A stretch of DNA of 42,500 bases. It comes from Symbiodinium natans (taxonomy: Eukaryota > Sar > Dinophyceae > Suessiales > Symbiodiniaceae). Positions 1 to 9,536 of this stretch are shown here, in pieces (positions within the stretch are counted from its first letter, which is position 1; each line of letters opens with the position of its first letter). Under the pieces are notes generated by a model, which ran no database searches, was not told the origin of the DNA, and was given only the letters and a program-made list of their open reading frames with translations. The stretch covers positions 1 through 42,500 of the forward strand of contig CAJNDS010002226.1 in the NCBI GenBank assembly GCA_905221605.1, read 5' to 3'. Made by a program: the position numbers and the translations under genes.

Positions 1-400
1 CACATCATTGTATTAGAGTTCTGCAAGTTCTTACGGGGGAGAGAGGGCAGGTACCACCAAATATTCCTGAGGCTCCCTGAGGCTGCTAAAGCCTTGAACC
101 CCTCGCAAAGAAATTCGAAAACAAGATCCTCTTCAATCAAGGGTAATATTCATAGCCGCGTCATCCGTGCCACAGGGGGTTATAGGCATAGGCCTTAGGA
201 AGCCTTTGTAAGAGAACCGCACCCACCCCCCTTACACAAAAAACATAAACCCTGCACCCTACACCCTTTTTCAGACGACGAGGCCAGAACCGCTAAGTCC
301 GTAATGGAACGTCGCCACTCCCTACACCCCTATAACGCGGGCGCTGGATGAGGAAACTGAACGAAGAGGTCAAGTAAACAATTACTGGGTAGAATATAGA
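1..400. other. Unassigned sequence, no gene seen
   Basis: Mixed-composition DNA with a short C-rich stretch near 225-270. No open frame, RNA gene or element could be recognised. Confidence 0.5.
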
Positions 401-407
401 ATGAGAC

Positions 408-425
408 ATATATATATATATATAT
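408..425. repeat. (TA)n microsatellite
   Basis: About nine uninterrupted TA units, directly readable. The surrounding 60 bases are AT-rich. Confidence 0.9.
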
Positions 426-460
426 GAAGTTACAGTAGCATACGAACCAAATAGATAATG

Positions 461-494
461 AAAAAATAAATCAATAAATCAATAAATAAGAAAC

Positions 495-557
<63 letters not shown>

Positions 558-576
558 ATAGGTGTGTGTGTGTGTG
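461..576. repeat. (TAAA)n microsatellite followed by (GT)n
   Basis: A degenerate ATAAATCA-type run grades into about 17 clean AAAT units ending near 560. It is followed at once by about eight GT units (561-576). The compound structure is typical of eukaryotic intergenic DNA. Confidence 0.9.
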
Positions 577-1717
577 GTCGACCAGGGTGCGCTCGGCCAT
601 GTTACAGCGCAGCAGCCCCTCCAGCGCGAAGGCTTAAAGGGCCAACCGCGGGCCCCTCATCCATGCGTGTTTGCATCACCCAGATCTCCACGGGCCCACC
701 CCCCCAAACCAGAAAGAGCAAGATACGCTCAATCCGGCAAGGGTTGGATAGAACACTTGGCAAGACAGCCCGCATCAACGATCCAAAGCTCTTCTCATGG
801 CGATCCCTCGCCAGGATACTAAGCAAGGGATGCAAGCACGGAGACAGGGCAATCTAGTTACTCTAGGGTCCACCACACTCACGCACATCACGCACCGGCA
901 GCACGTTAGGGGCCACCTCCACCAAATGGCACAAGGAGCCATTCCCCTCAAGCTGCACACTTCACTGACAATCAATATGCCCTTGGCGTATGGGTGAGCA
1001 GCACCCAAAAAACTTAAAATAAATAAATAGGTATATTTAAATCAATATGCAGAAGTATACCTTAAAATATAGTCATTACCCATAGTTTGGCAACTCTACT
1101 GAGTTCCGTAACAGCAACCCTGCATAAACTCCTGGTAGCTGCACTACCCACAACCCTACACCGAAAGAGGGTCCCAGTGCGGCGGGCTGCCAGATCCACT
1201 ACGCCTGGACTCTACAGGTGACTGCCGGGGTTTCTAGGGACGCTTTGGCAGCCTTCGGGGGTAGCGGGGAGTACTGGGGACCCTTGGGTTGCATGCCCCC
1301 CTAAACCCCCCCTCCGTTAAGGACCTTATTACACAGAAGGCTTTTTTACGAGAACTTCATGGCTTTCCGACCACCAGTCCGCGAGCTCTTTGATGTTCTC
1401 GATGCCTGCGATAGCATCACCCTGCCAGGTGCGCAGACGCCCGCGCAACCAACAACCAGGGGAGCAACACGCCAACCCTCAACCTTGCATGTCCTAAGCT
1501 TAGGGCTTAGCTCTAAAACTGTATTTACAAGCAATCTGTTCATGAACCTGCTGAAAATAAATGAGTGGTTGAACCCAAGGTTTGGGGCAGAGGGCTTAGG
1601 ACACAGTCTAGCCAAAGCAGTGTCTGTCGTGTACGTGCGAGGAATGCGCGGAGTAACCGCAGAGCCGAACCCCCTAAACCCTGGCCCCTAGCCCTCAACG
1701 CCATTCGAGCAGTGTGA
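577..1717. other. Unassigned sequence with short overlapping open frames
   Basis: Several 60-110 residue frames overlap on both strands (for example 562-857 and 1359-1691). None shows a recognisable domain, codon pattern or initiation context. There is a C-rich patch near 1295-1315. I treat the stretch as non-coding or undecidable. Confidence 0.4.
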
Positions 1718-1914
1718 TTGGGGATGTTGTCCCTTATACTAACAGCCCTTCATAGGGATGATAGTAGGGGGTACTCTAATCCCTATTAAGGACTCGGTTT
1801 AGGGTTTAGGGTTTAGGGTTTAGGGTTTAGGGTTTAGGGTTTAGGGTTTAGGGTTTAGGGTTTAGGGTTTAGGGTTTAGGGTTTAGGGTTCCAAGTATGA
1901 GGGGCCAGCATCCC
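1718..1914. mobile_element. Family A MITE-like element, copy 1, interrupted by a telomeric tract
   Basis: It starts with GGGATGTTGTCCCTTATACT followed by AACAGCCCTT, and ends with GTATGAGGGG followed by CAGCATCCC. This matches the family A inverted ends seen at 16.5, 33.3 and 40.8 kb. The right arm is split: AGGACTCG at 1789-1796 is followed by a 94-bp TTTAGGG array (1797-1890), then CCAAGTATGAGGGG resumes the arm. Without the array the element is about 103 bp, close to the other copies. Edges are approximate. Confidence 0.7.
1797..1890 (+). repeat. Telomeric-type TTTAGGG island (about 13 units)
   Basis: Near-perfect TTTAGGG units on the plus strand. The island lies inside the right inverted repeat of a family A element and is therefore an interstitial telomeric sequence rather than a chromosome end. 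Confidence 0.95.
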
Positions 1915-2005
1915 AAAGTGTCATCTCGTCGTCTTCTGCCGGGCTTGGAGGCCAGGGAAGGCTTCCCCGACATCCCGCTCTCTTCTCTTCTTTTGTTCTT
2001 GCTTG

Positions 2006-2071
2006 TTTAGTAGGTTTTGAGGGGGGATTTTTAAAGGGTTTAGTAGGTTTTAAGGGGCATTTTTAAAGGGA
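2006..2071. repeat. Two tandem copies of a 33-bp unit
   Basis: TTTAGTAGGTTTT and ATTTTTAAAGGG recur with a 33-bp period. The copies differ by a few substitutions. A family B-like 3' end (CCTACTCCGGGTCCTAG) lies just downstream near 2101-2117. Confidence 0.75.
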
Positions 2072-2383
2072 ACCCCAACAGGTAAAAAAAAAGATAAGGG
2101 CCTACTCCGGGTCCTAGTTTATCATCTTTGCTTTTTTTTCGCTCCGACTGCAGTGTTTGGCAAGTAGGCTACTTCGACAGCTAATATACAAAGCGAGCTT
2201 TGAAACGCTTTCAACACACACACACAGACTTTCAACGAACACCGGAAGCTCAGGTTTGTTGGACCCCAAATCCTGAAGCCTAAACCTTGAGCCCCAAACC
2301 CTTAAGCTAAAGCCTTGAGCCTCAAACGCCAAAGAGTGGACCCTTGGCCATGAACCCAGGAACATATAGTAGGTTGTGAGCAG

Positions 2384-2495
2384 CCTACCTTTGGAGTAGA
2401 CCCTGGAAAAAAAGTATATACTTTTTAGGTATAAGTAGCTATAATAGGAACCCAGAACCAAAAAAAGTATTAAAGTACAGTACTCCAAAACCCAG
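2384..2495. mobile_element. MITE-1 copy 1 (112 bp) with GCAG target duplication
   Basis: Inverted ends CCTACCTTTGGAGTA and TACTCCAAAACCCAG enclose a core nearly identical to those at 32111-32221 and 33356-33469. GCAG is present at 2380-2383 and again at 2496-2499. It has no coding capacity, so movement would need a transposase supplied elsewhere. The class is inferred. Confidence 0.82.
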
Positions 2496-2567
2496 GCAGA
2501 GATGTAAGGACCCCAAGCCATGTGACCAAGGAGTCGGTATGAGCCACGGTTTAGGGTTTAGGGTTTA

Positions 2568-2687
2568 CGTGGAGGTTCCTGGCACTTACTAACAAATTAT
2601 GACTGTACCTATAACTGTACGTATAACCCACTTAAGGGGCTTATGCGTGGGTTATAAAGTACAGTTGGTTAGTCATGAACCTCCAAG
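2568..2687. mobile_element. Family C MITE-like element, copy 1, TA-flanked
   Basis: Ends CGTGGAGGTTC and CATGAACCTCCAAG are inverted relative to each other and bounded by TA on both sides (2566-2567 and 2688-2689). The interior holds palindromic runs such as CTGTACCTATAACTGTAC. The left end abuts a two-unit TTTAGGG tract (2550-2566). A TA duplication is the hallmark of Tc1/mariner-type insertion; assignment to that group is an inference. Confidence 0.75.
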
Positions 2688-2747
2688 TAGGGTCCCTGCC
2701 TGAGGTCCGGCTTTGTAAGTCTCCTATGGCTGCCAGAAGGAAAGGGC

Positions 2748-2793
<46 letters not shown>

Positions 2794-2827
2794 GGTTTAG
2801 GGTTTAGGGTTTAGGGTTTAGGGTTTA
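2748..2827 (+). repeat. Variant telomeric array, TTGAGGG grading into TTTAGGG
   Basis: About six TTGAGGG units are followed by five TTTAGGG units in the same phase. The switch is abrupt, so each variant appears to have been amplified as a block. Confidence 0.9.
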
Positions 2828-3264
2828 GCTTCGGATGTTGGGTTCAGGGTTTGGGGTGTAGGGTTTGGCGGCTTAGGCTTAGGGTTTTGGGGGTTTTTGT
2901 GCTTTGGGTTTAGGTGGGTAGATTTGCGACCTGCAAAACCTGCTGAAAGGTTTTGTGTTCGGGGCTGGTGGAAGGGTGTTAAAGTTGGTTTGGAGGGGAC
3001 TCTAGTACATTCCGCCAGCCGTTTCCCAATAGCCGACCTGAAGTGCCCCTCGTTTGGGCACCCTGGGACCAAAACCCTTAAACTTCTACATGCCTAGATC
3101 TCGAGACTCTCTGTACCCCAACACGCCGAAACGCTCCTCGAGGCTACCAGGCTCCAAGCTGAGGGCAAAGAGTTGAGGGTGCAAGTTTCACATTCGGGGG
3201 TGGGAATTTCTGGCTTGAAGGTTCACGGGTAGCTATAAGCACGGTCTTGCAAAAAACACCTGAG
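2828..3264. other. Unassigned sequence with decayed telomeric words
   Basis: The first 90 bases are scattered GGGTTTGGGG/GGGTTTAGG-like words, suggesting an eroded island. The rest is unique. The open frames present are short and read through these words. Confidence 0.45.
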
Positions 3265-3437
3265 CCCTAAACCCTAAACCCTAAACCCTAAACCCTGAAC
3301 CCTAAACCCTAAACCCTAAACCCTAAACCCTAACCCCTAACCCCTAAACCCTAAACCCTAAACCCTAAACCCTAAACCCTAAACCCTAAACCCTAAACCC
3401 TAAACCCTAAACCCTAAACCCTAAACCCTAAACCCTA
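3265..3437 (-). repeat. Telomeric-type CCCTAAA island (about 24 units)
   Basis: CCCTAAA units on the plus strand, with occasional CCCTGAA and CCCCTAA variants near the middle. One of the longer islands in the window. Confidence 0.95.
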
Positions 3438-3537
3438 TCCCAACAAGGTTACACTACAGGTTGCCGCACCACCCTAAACCCTCGAACACCTCAACCCCAA
3501 GCTTCCTGACTTTGGCCTCCGGGCGCAAAGAGAAGAC

Positions 3538-3612
3538 CTAAACACCTGAACACCTAAAGACCTAACCCTAAACCCAAAACCCGAAACCCAAAACCCTAAA
3601 CCCTAAACCCTA
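3538..3612 (-). repeat. Degenerate CCCTAAA island
   Basis: The sequence ACCTAAACACCTGAACACC leads into CCCTAAACCC with CCCAAAA and CCCGAAA variants. It is an eroded tract. Confidence 0.75.
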
Positions 3613-3725
3613 AGAACCCGCAAGTTGAGAGTTTCGGCTGGGCCGCCGGGCGCCAAAATCTTGGGCGAACACCGGCGCGGATCCCAGAAGACCTGCGACC
3701 TCGGCGGGTTAAAAGCTCAGGGATT

Positions 3726-3852
3726 TAGGTTGGGTTTGGGGTTCAGGGTTCAGGGTTCAGGGTTTAGGGTTTAGGGTTTGGGGTTTAGGGTTTAGGGTTT
3801 AGGGTTTAAGGTTGAGGGTTTAGGGTTTAGGGTTTCGGGTCTAGGGTTTAGG
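3726..3852 (+). repeat. Degenerate TTTAGGG/TTCAGGG island
   Basis: TTCAGGG units followed by TTTAGGG units, with single-base variants (TTTGGGG, TTGAGGG, TTTCGGG). Its orientation is opposite to the islands just upstream. Confidence 0.85.
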
Positions 3853-3959
3853 GCCTAGCGTGTCAAGCATGAGGGAAATGCACAAGTTTGCCCACGGGAG
3901 TTCTATACCTTAATGCAGAGTTTCGGGTCGCAAGGGACTACAAGCTCTCAGCCCTCAAC

Positions 3960-4010
3960 GCTAGGGTTTGGGGCTTTGGGTTTGGGGTTTAAGGTTTAGG
4001 GTTTAGTTTG
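3960..4010 (+). repeat. Eroded TTTAGGG island
   Basis: GGGTTTGGGG, GGGTTTGGGG and GGTTTAGGGTTTAG words in phase. Short and decayed. Confidence 0.7.
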
Positions 4011-4321
4011 GGTCCGCCAAGACACCAGTGTGAACAAGCGGGTGCTGGGTAATGAGTAGGAGTTACAAGCCCAAAAGTGACTAATCCCTACATAGCCCCC
4101 AAAACGCCTTCGACCTTGAAGCTAGTGACTTGCGTCAGCCAAGATGCTGAAGCATACTGGCTGAGTTTCTAGGGAGCCCCGAAGAAAACCACCGACCCAA
4201 CCACCGACCCAAAATCGGGAAGCTCCTTCCATAACCCATAAACCCTGCATGAGTCCAAGCTCCCCTAAGATGGCCCTTCAAACCCTCTCACAAATGTTCC
4301 TAAACATGATCCTCTTAAATC

Positions 4322-4422
4322 CTTACTGGCCCAAAACCCAAGGAAATAAAAGTTGAAACTTTCAGAATAAACTACCTTATAAGAAGCCCAAAACTTGAAA
4401 AGTTGGGTTTTCAGCCAGTAAG
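4322..4422. mobile_element. MITE-3 copy 1 (101 bp) with AATC target duplication
   Basis: The ends CTTACTGGCCCAAAACCCAA and AGTTGGGTTTTCAGCCAGTAAG form an imperfect inverted repeat of about 20 bp. AATC flanks both sides (4318-4321 and 4423-4426). A second copy lies at 13355-13456 with about 90% identity by eye. Non-coding; transposase source unknown. Confidence 0.82.
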
Positions 4423-4555
4423 AATCCAAGAAGGGAAAATACGAAATGTCCCAACGGCCAAACCCACAACCCCGCCAAGCCCCTCGCTGCTGCGCTCGCG
4501 GCAGCGCGCCTGTGAGTACAGGAGCCACTCTTCCCGGAAACCCTTCTCACTCGTG

Positions 4556-4610
4556 CATAACCCTAAACCCTAAACCCTAAACCCTAAACCCTAAACCCTA
4601 AACCCTAAAC
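4556..4610 (-). repeat. CCCTAAA island (about 7 units)
   Basis: Uninterrupted CCCTAAA units between unique sequences. Confidence 0.95.
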
Positions 4611-4794
4611 GGGTTCAAACTCTGGGGTTCCTTATCTGGCTCTGTAGGACTTCAAGAAAAACAAGCATACTTCAAGGCATCAGACGACAGATGATGTCTG
4701 TTTGGCAAACCCTAAAAACACCCTCGAGGCGTGGATCACGTGAGCCTGAAAGTTGAAACTCCTGGGGCCACCCTCCTCTGCCTAGACCCTCAAC

Positions 4795-4905
4795 CCCAAA
4801 CCCCAAACCCTAAACCCTAAACCCTCAACCCCAAACCCTGAATTACTAAACCCTAAACCCCCAAACCCCCAAATCCGAAACCCTAAACCCTAAACCCCAA
4901 ACCCG
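4795..4905 (-). repeat. Degenerate CCCTAAA/CCCCAAA island
   Basis: Mixed CCCTAAA, CCCCAAA and CCCTCAA units, interrupted by AATTACTAAA. Confidence 0.8.
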
Positions 4906-4981
4906 ACGTGAGCTTGGCCGAGACTTGCGGGGGTCCTGCAAGTTGGTGCTTGGCGCCTCGAAGCCCTAACTTAAGTTCCTC

Positions 4982-5058
4982 ATAGGGTTTGGGGCTTTTA
5001 GGTTTTAGGGTTTAGGGTTTGGGGCTTTTAGGGTTTAGGTTTTAGGGTTTAGGGTTTG
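4982..5058 (+). repeat. Degenerate TTTAGGG island
   Basis: TTTAGGG, TTTGGGG and GGCTTTTAGGG words. TCATAGGG occurs at the left edge and again just right of the tract (5073-5080), but its last five bases are themselves telomeric. Confidence 0.8.
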
Positions 5059-5640
5059 CCGTCATAGGGCGTAGATGCTGTGAGGTTTGGCTACGGAATC
5101 AGCTCGAAAGCTTCGTGAGGCGCGAAAAGCAGCTTTTGTCCGATTGCACCCCACGCCGTCCGAGGTGGCACAGCCACTCAGTCAACAGTCCACTTCCAAA
5201 AACTTCTTCCATTTCAGGGGCTTGTAAGAGGGTCCCAAGAGGTTCCGGGCGAGGGTCTAGAAGGCAGAGTCCAGAGCACCTGCCCGGCCAGAGGCCGTTC
5301 TGGTCCTTGAGCACGCTGAGGGGTCCCGACCCCCTTCCCCAGCACGGAGGTTGGCGCTTGGGGTGACGTCAATTGGTGGCGAGGAGAACGTGCTCCGGTA
5401 CCGTGCCCATCGTGGGTGCTACCGACCTCCGAGCTGTGGGAGGCGAGCGAACGACCTGGGTCGGCTTGCGCCATCAAGGTCGACGCCGCCCCATCCATTG
5501 TAGGGGGGCGGCCTAAGCCTTGAGTTTAAGGGCTAGGGCGGCCATATGCGCAACCTCAGCCCCTAGTACTAGCAGTAGGCGTCAGGCACAAAGACCCCCG
5601 CAAAGGCCCGACTTGAAGGCACTTACAAAGCTACTTGGAA
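5059..5640. other. Unassigned GC-rich sequence
   Basis: Overlapping open frames on both strands (5115-5366 plus; 5099-5314 and 5214-5498 minus) mirror one another, as expected of GC-rich non-coding DNA. No motif was recognised. Confidence 0.4.
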
Positions 5641-5712
5641 CTCATAATCCCAAACCCCAATCCCCACGCCCCAAACTCCAAACCCTAAACCCTAAACTAA
5701 ACCCTAAACCCT
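5641..5712 (-). repeat. Decayed CCCTAAA/CCCCAAA island
   Basis: CCCAAACCCCAATCCCC words lead to three CCCTAAA units. Confidence 0.75.
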
Positions 5713-5833
5713 CAACTCCCGCAAGGCTTTTTGACGCCTGGTCGATGGTGCCACGAAGGCCTTTCGAACAGGCGCACCCGAGAAATTTTCCGTTCGGGTT
5801 GAGGGTTCAAGGTGTGGGTTTCAACAACTTGTA

Positions 5834-5866
5834 TAGGGTTTAGGGTTTAGCGTTTAGGGTTTGGGC
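5834..5866 (+). repeat. Short TTTAGGG island
   Basis: Four units, one of them TTTAGCG. The flanks are unique. Confidence 0.85.
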
Positions 5867-6248
5867 CCCCAACAGCTTACACCGAAACTGTTGACTTCTT
5901 TTAGTGGGTTGGAGTGGGTGGCGTGGCGAGATCAAACTTGGCGGGCGGGCAGATGACTATTTCAAGCCCTTAAACGGATGAAGTGGCAAGCTTAAGGACT
6001 TAATGTCTTGTGGCCTCTTTCTCTTCAAGCGCCAAAAAGAGGAAGCATGATGTTCAACTTGAAGCTAAGTGCCGACATGTATCGTAACCCACCCTAAACC
6101 CTAAATCCTGCACCCCAAGCAACCTGAATCCAAACCCGACAGCGTCGCACAAAGTAAGGAAAGCAGTTGGGTTCCAGGTGTGCAGGGCCCAGGGTTCACA
6201 CACCAGTGCGCGTCCTCGCTTGCACAACTAATATCCACAAAGCAACTC

Positions 6249-6373
6249 TCACCCCTAAACCCTGAACCCTGAACCCTAAACCCTAAACCCTGAACCCTAA
6301 ACCCTAAACCCTGAACCCTACATAAACCCTAATCCCCAAACCCCAAACCCTAAACCCTAAAACCCAAAACCCT
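6249..6373 (-). repeat. CCCTAAA/CCCTGAA island
   Basis: CCCTAAA and CCCTGAA units alternate, followed by CCCCAAA variants. Confidence 0.9.
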
Positions 6374-6462
6374 AGGCCGTTTGATAAACCTGCCTCGTGG
6401 GCTGCAAGGCCCAGGAAGGCGACTGAGGCCTCCGGAGCTTGATGCAGATGTAGGGCTTTGAG

Positions 6463-6560
6463 GGGGGGCTTTGGGGTGTTCAGGGTTTAGGGTTCAGGGT
6501 TCAGGGTTTAGGGTTTAGGGGATTATACCACCTCTGCTACTAGGGGGGCTTTGGGGCGTA
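6463..6560 (+). repeat. TTTAGGG/TTCAGGG island between duplicated flanks
   Basis: The tract at about 6478-6521 is preceded by GGGGGGCTTTGGGGTGT (ending near 6479). After 21 further bases it is followed by GGGGGGCTTTGGGGCGT (6543-6559). The roughly 17-bp copies differ at one base. Confidence 0.75.
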
Positions 6561-6599
6561 GGCTTTGGAGCCACACACACCAATTACTAAATCTGAAAC

Positions 6600-6615
6600 C
6601 CCCCCCCCCCCCCTC
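6600..6615. repeat. Poly-C tract
   Basis: About 14 consecutive C residues, then CTCCCTC. Confidence 0.9.
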
Positions 6616-7410
6616 CCTCAAAGCCTGAATCCCTAAGACACCTAGAGCCCGTTCGGCCCTCAACCCATCGAAAACCCTTGGGCAACATCGTCCTCCTCCC
6701 GACCTTTCTATGAAAGGAACTGCACTTGAGCATTGGACGGAAACTGCAGGTCTAGGCCCCAAGCCCGAAACCCAGCAGAGGGGTTCAGGTTCATTCAAGC
6801 CGATCGTGTGCTGATAAACCGATAAACCGGTTTGAAGTGTTGGTGCTTCTGTCTGGGTTCTTTCGAGCGTTCCTTTTGAAGGGTTGGCGTAGATTCGTAG
6901 ATCCTCCACTCCTCCCTACACCACCAGATACTATCCCCCATCATCGAAGTTCTTGTTCCTAACTTAGGATAAGTTGCCATTGGTTGCCTGTATTGCTTCT
7001 GACAGGCAGAACATGTGCGCATTGTAAATTACAGGTACTACTCGTGGTTTCTCTGTCCTTACTGGCACCATACTTCTTGTTACTGGCACCATCATGCTCT
7101 TACTGGGAAGGGTGAAATTCCACAGGGGTCGGGGTTTGAAGACAGGTCAGCTTGAGCTTCGAACTGGGTGCGGTGGTGCGGGCAATGTGCAGACGTGTCA
7201 GGGATTCCATCACTTTCTGGCGTTCACGGCTGCCGAGTTTTCGAAAGAAACTGGGCCACCAGGCCATCTACGGACGAATTGGAACGCCCATTATTCTTTG
7301 AAACCTGGCGGTCCTGACATTTTGAAGAAGCGGCATAGCCAGCAAGCTCCCAGTATTGTTTGACCCTGAGGCCCGCAAGCGGTCAGCCCAAAACCCTTAG
7401 CCCGGTAAGA
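6616..7410. other. Unassigned unique sequence
   Basis: One of the few stretches without telomeric words. Open frames of 89 residues (7094-7363, plus) and 128 residues (6523-6909, minus) exist but contain no recognisable family motif. Coding potential is undetermined. Confidence 0.4.
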
Positions 7411-7621
7411 GTGTTTTGTTTTTCGCTGCGGGTGTTTTTTTGTTGCGGGTGCGGGGCGCGTTTTTTCTTTGCTGCGGGTGCGGGGGCGCGTTGCTTTTTT
7501 GCTGCGGGTGCGGGGGCGCGTTTTTTTTTTTGCTGCGGGTGCGGGTGCGCGTTTTTTTTTTGTTGCGGGTGCCGTGGGGGCGCGTTTTTATTTTGCTGCG
7601 GGTGCGGAGCGTTTTTGCTGT
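7411..7621 (+). repeat. GC-rich minisatellite with T-tracts, about seven units
   Basis: A unit of about 29 bp, GCGCG-T(6-10)-GCTGCGGGTGCGGGG, is repeated with small length changes in the T run. The same unit recurs at 9025-9090 and 10149-10186, so it is a local family and not a single array. Reading frames through it (CGCGAFFFAAGAG-like) are artefacts. Confidence 0.9.
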
Positions 7622-8430
7622 TGTCTCTATTTTTTACTATGAAAACCTCTATTTTCTCTAATGTTTAATAGGCAAACCTCTTTCTTCTCTATATTTGAAT
7701 ATGAAAACTCTATTCTATCTAAATTTAGTATGAAAACCTCTAGCTTTTCTAATTTCTCAACACTTTAATACGAAAACCTCTATTTCTCTAAATTTTATAA
7801 CGAAAACCTGTATTTCTCTCTATTTGGTCTATATCGTCATAGTTTTCCTCTATATTTAATGAGGAAGACATGAGAGAGGAATACATGAGAAACTAATTCT
7901 CCGTGTTATCTCAATATGTGACTTGCAATTAGAAGTGTTTTTGTTCCTCTTGTCCAATTTTCATCGGAAGCCCATTATTTTCTCTGTCTCTGAATAGGCA
8001 AACCTCCATTTTCTTAAAATTTGAACATGAAAATCTCTATTCTCTACATTTGAATATCAAGACCTCTACATTTTGATATGAAAACACTTTGTATTTTCGC
8101 TATATTTTCCTATGAAAGCCTCTATTTCCTCTTTGTTGTCATAGGAAACCTCTAATTTCTCAATATTGTATAGCGAAAACCTCTATTGTTCTATAGTTTA
8201 CTATTTTGTCAGTATTTTCAGACTTCTTCTCTTTATTTCACGAGGAAGACATGAGAGAGGAATACATGAAAAGCTAATTCTCTTTATTGTCATAAGAGTA
8301 CATACATTATCTCTATCTGTGACTCGTAGACAACAAGAGTTCTTGTTCATGTCTCATAACACAAGCTCTATTTTCTCGATTCTTTACTAAGAAGACGTTT
8401 ATATCTCTATTTTTAAACGGAAAATTCAAC
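7622..8430. repeat. AT-rich degenerate satellite, unit about 30 bp
   Basis: Words such as ATGAAAACCTCTATTTTCTC recur about 15-20 times with heavy drift. Within it a longer segment beginning GAGGAAGACATGAGAGAGGA (7861 and about 8242) is repeated at roughly 381-bp spacing, implying a higher-order duplication. It contains no telomeric words. Confidence 0.8.
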
Positions 8431-8479
8431 TTCCACTATAAGGTCTGAATTTTCGTAGGAAAGCAAGCATATATTCCCT

Positions 8480-9000
8480 CTTTTGTCAGGGGGGTTGGGG
8501 GCTGCGCAGACCGCCGCATTTGAAAACACAATGCTCGCATCATGTGTTTGGAAGGGAATCGTAAGCTGCCCCCCCCATTTGCAAACACAATGCTCGCATC
8601 ATCATGGATTTGGAAGGGATTCGTATGATTGAAGCAAGTTTGCCCGGCTAAAAAGCACAGCCCTTTCAAGCGGGGGGGAATGCTCTCATGATGGGTTCGG
8701 AAAGGATTCCTTTGCTTTGAAGCAAGCTGGCATGGCTTTAAGAAGCGGGGGGGTTGGGGGGGCCGCAGCCCCCCCATTTGCAAACAATGAGCGCATGATA
8801 GGCTTGGACAGGATTCATATGCTGAGAAGAGAGCTGGCACGGTTTTAAAGAGGGGCGGGTCGGGCGGGGTGCAGCCCTCCCTCCACCGTTTGCAAACACA
8901 ATGCTCGCATGATGGCCTTGGGAAGGATTCAGTGCTTTGAAAACGCTTGCACAGTTTAAAGGAGGGGGGGCGTTGGGGGCGGGGTTGGGGAGGAAATTGC
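8480..9000. repeat. Tandem repeat, about 125 bp unit, four to five copies
   Basis: Each unit carries a G-rich stretch (GGGGTTGGGGG), CCCCCCATTTGCAAACACAA, TGCTCGCATGATG, a GGAAAGGATTC-like word and AGCTGGCACGGTTTTAAAG. Copies are 70-90% alike by eye, and some lack the C/G-rich block. The 188-residue minus-strand frame over the block (8436-9002) is the repeat read through and is not called a gene. Confidence 0.82.
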
Positions 9001-9024
9001 ATAACAAATGACCTGGGGGGTGGG

Positions 9025-9095
9025 GAGGGGCGCGTTTTTTTTTTGCTGCGGGTGCGGGGGCGCGTTTTTTTTTTGCTGCGGGTGCGGGGTCGAAG
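9025..9095 (+). repeat. Two units of the GCGCG-T-tract minisatellite
   Basis: GCGCG, eight to nine T, then GCTGCGGGTGCGGGG, twice. Same unit as at 7.4-7.6 kb. Confidence 0.9.
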
Positions 9096-9104
9096 CGCGT
9101 TTCG

Positions 9105-9230
9105 GGTCCGCCCGATCGTGAACGGGGTTGTGCGTTTCAGGTGCGCCGCGCGTGGCCGCGGAGGTGCGTTTCAGGTTCGGCTGGAATGCGTTTCGTACAG
9201 GCCAAGGTGCGTTTCAGGTCCGGCACCACC
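9105..9230 (+). repeat. Short dispersed repeat GGTGCGTTTCAGGT
   Basis: GTGCGTTTCAGGT occurs three times (near 9129, 9163 and 9207) with variants (ATGCGTTTCGTACAGG). The inverse complement, CCTGAAATGCACC and relatives, appears on the other side of the large telomeric block at 10000-10135. Confidence 0.75.
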
Positions 9231-9299
9231 ATGACATGAAAGCCACAAGTCCGAAGCCCCTGAAGCCACCCGCTACAAGCCATGTCAGGCCGCGTTCAG

Positions 9300-9378
9300 G
9301 TTTATAGGGTTTATTGTAGTTATAGGGTCCAGGACTTATAGGGTTTAGGATTTAGGGGTTTAGGCTTGAGTGGACTTA
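9300..9378 (+). repeat. Eroded TTTAGGG island
   Basis: GGTTTATAGGGTTTATTGTAG, TTATAGGGTTTAGG and TTTAGGGGTTTAGG words. Much drifted. Confidence 0.6.
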
Positions 9379-9536
9379 GGGTTTATGCGAACTGTCATGT
9401 GGACTCCTGAAGCAGTCAGCTTGAGGGATTTTGTTTTGTGGGGGCGGCCCTATGCAGGGTGGAAGCGCGTTTCCCCCCCCCACCCCCCCACCCCAAAAGA
9501 TCGCTAATGTCCAGAAACCCTACAATGCCCTACAAC

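Noticed and set aside
8436-9002. 188-residue minus-strand open frame with CEHCVCKRW/CAHCLQMGG repeats resembling Cys-rich motifs
   Set aside because: The repeats coincide exactly with the about 125-bp DNA tandem repeat and shift frame between units. No consistent zinc-binding spacing is maintained.
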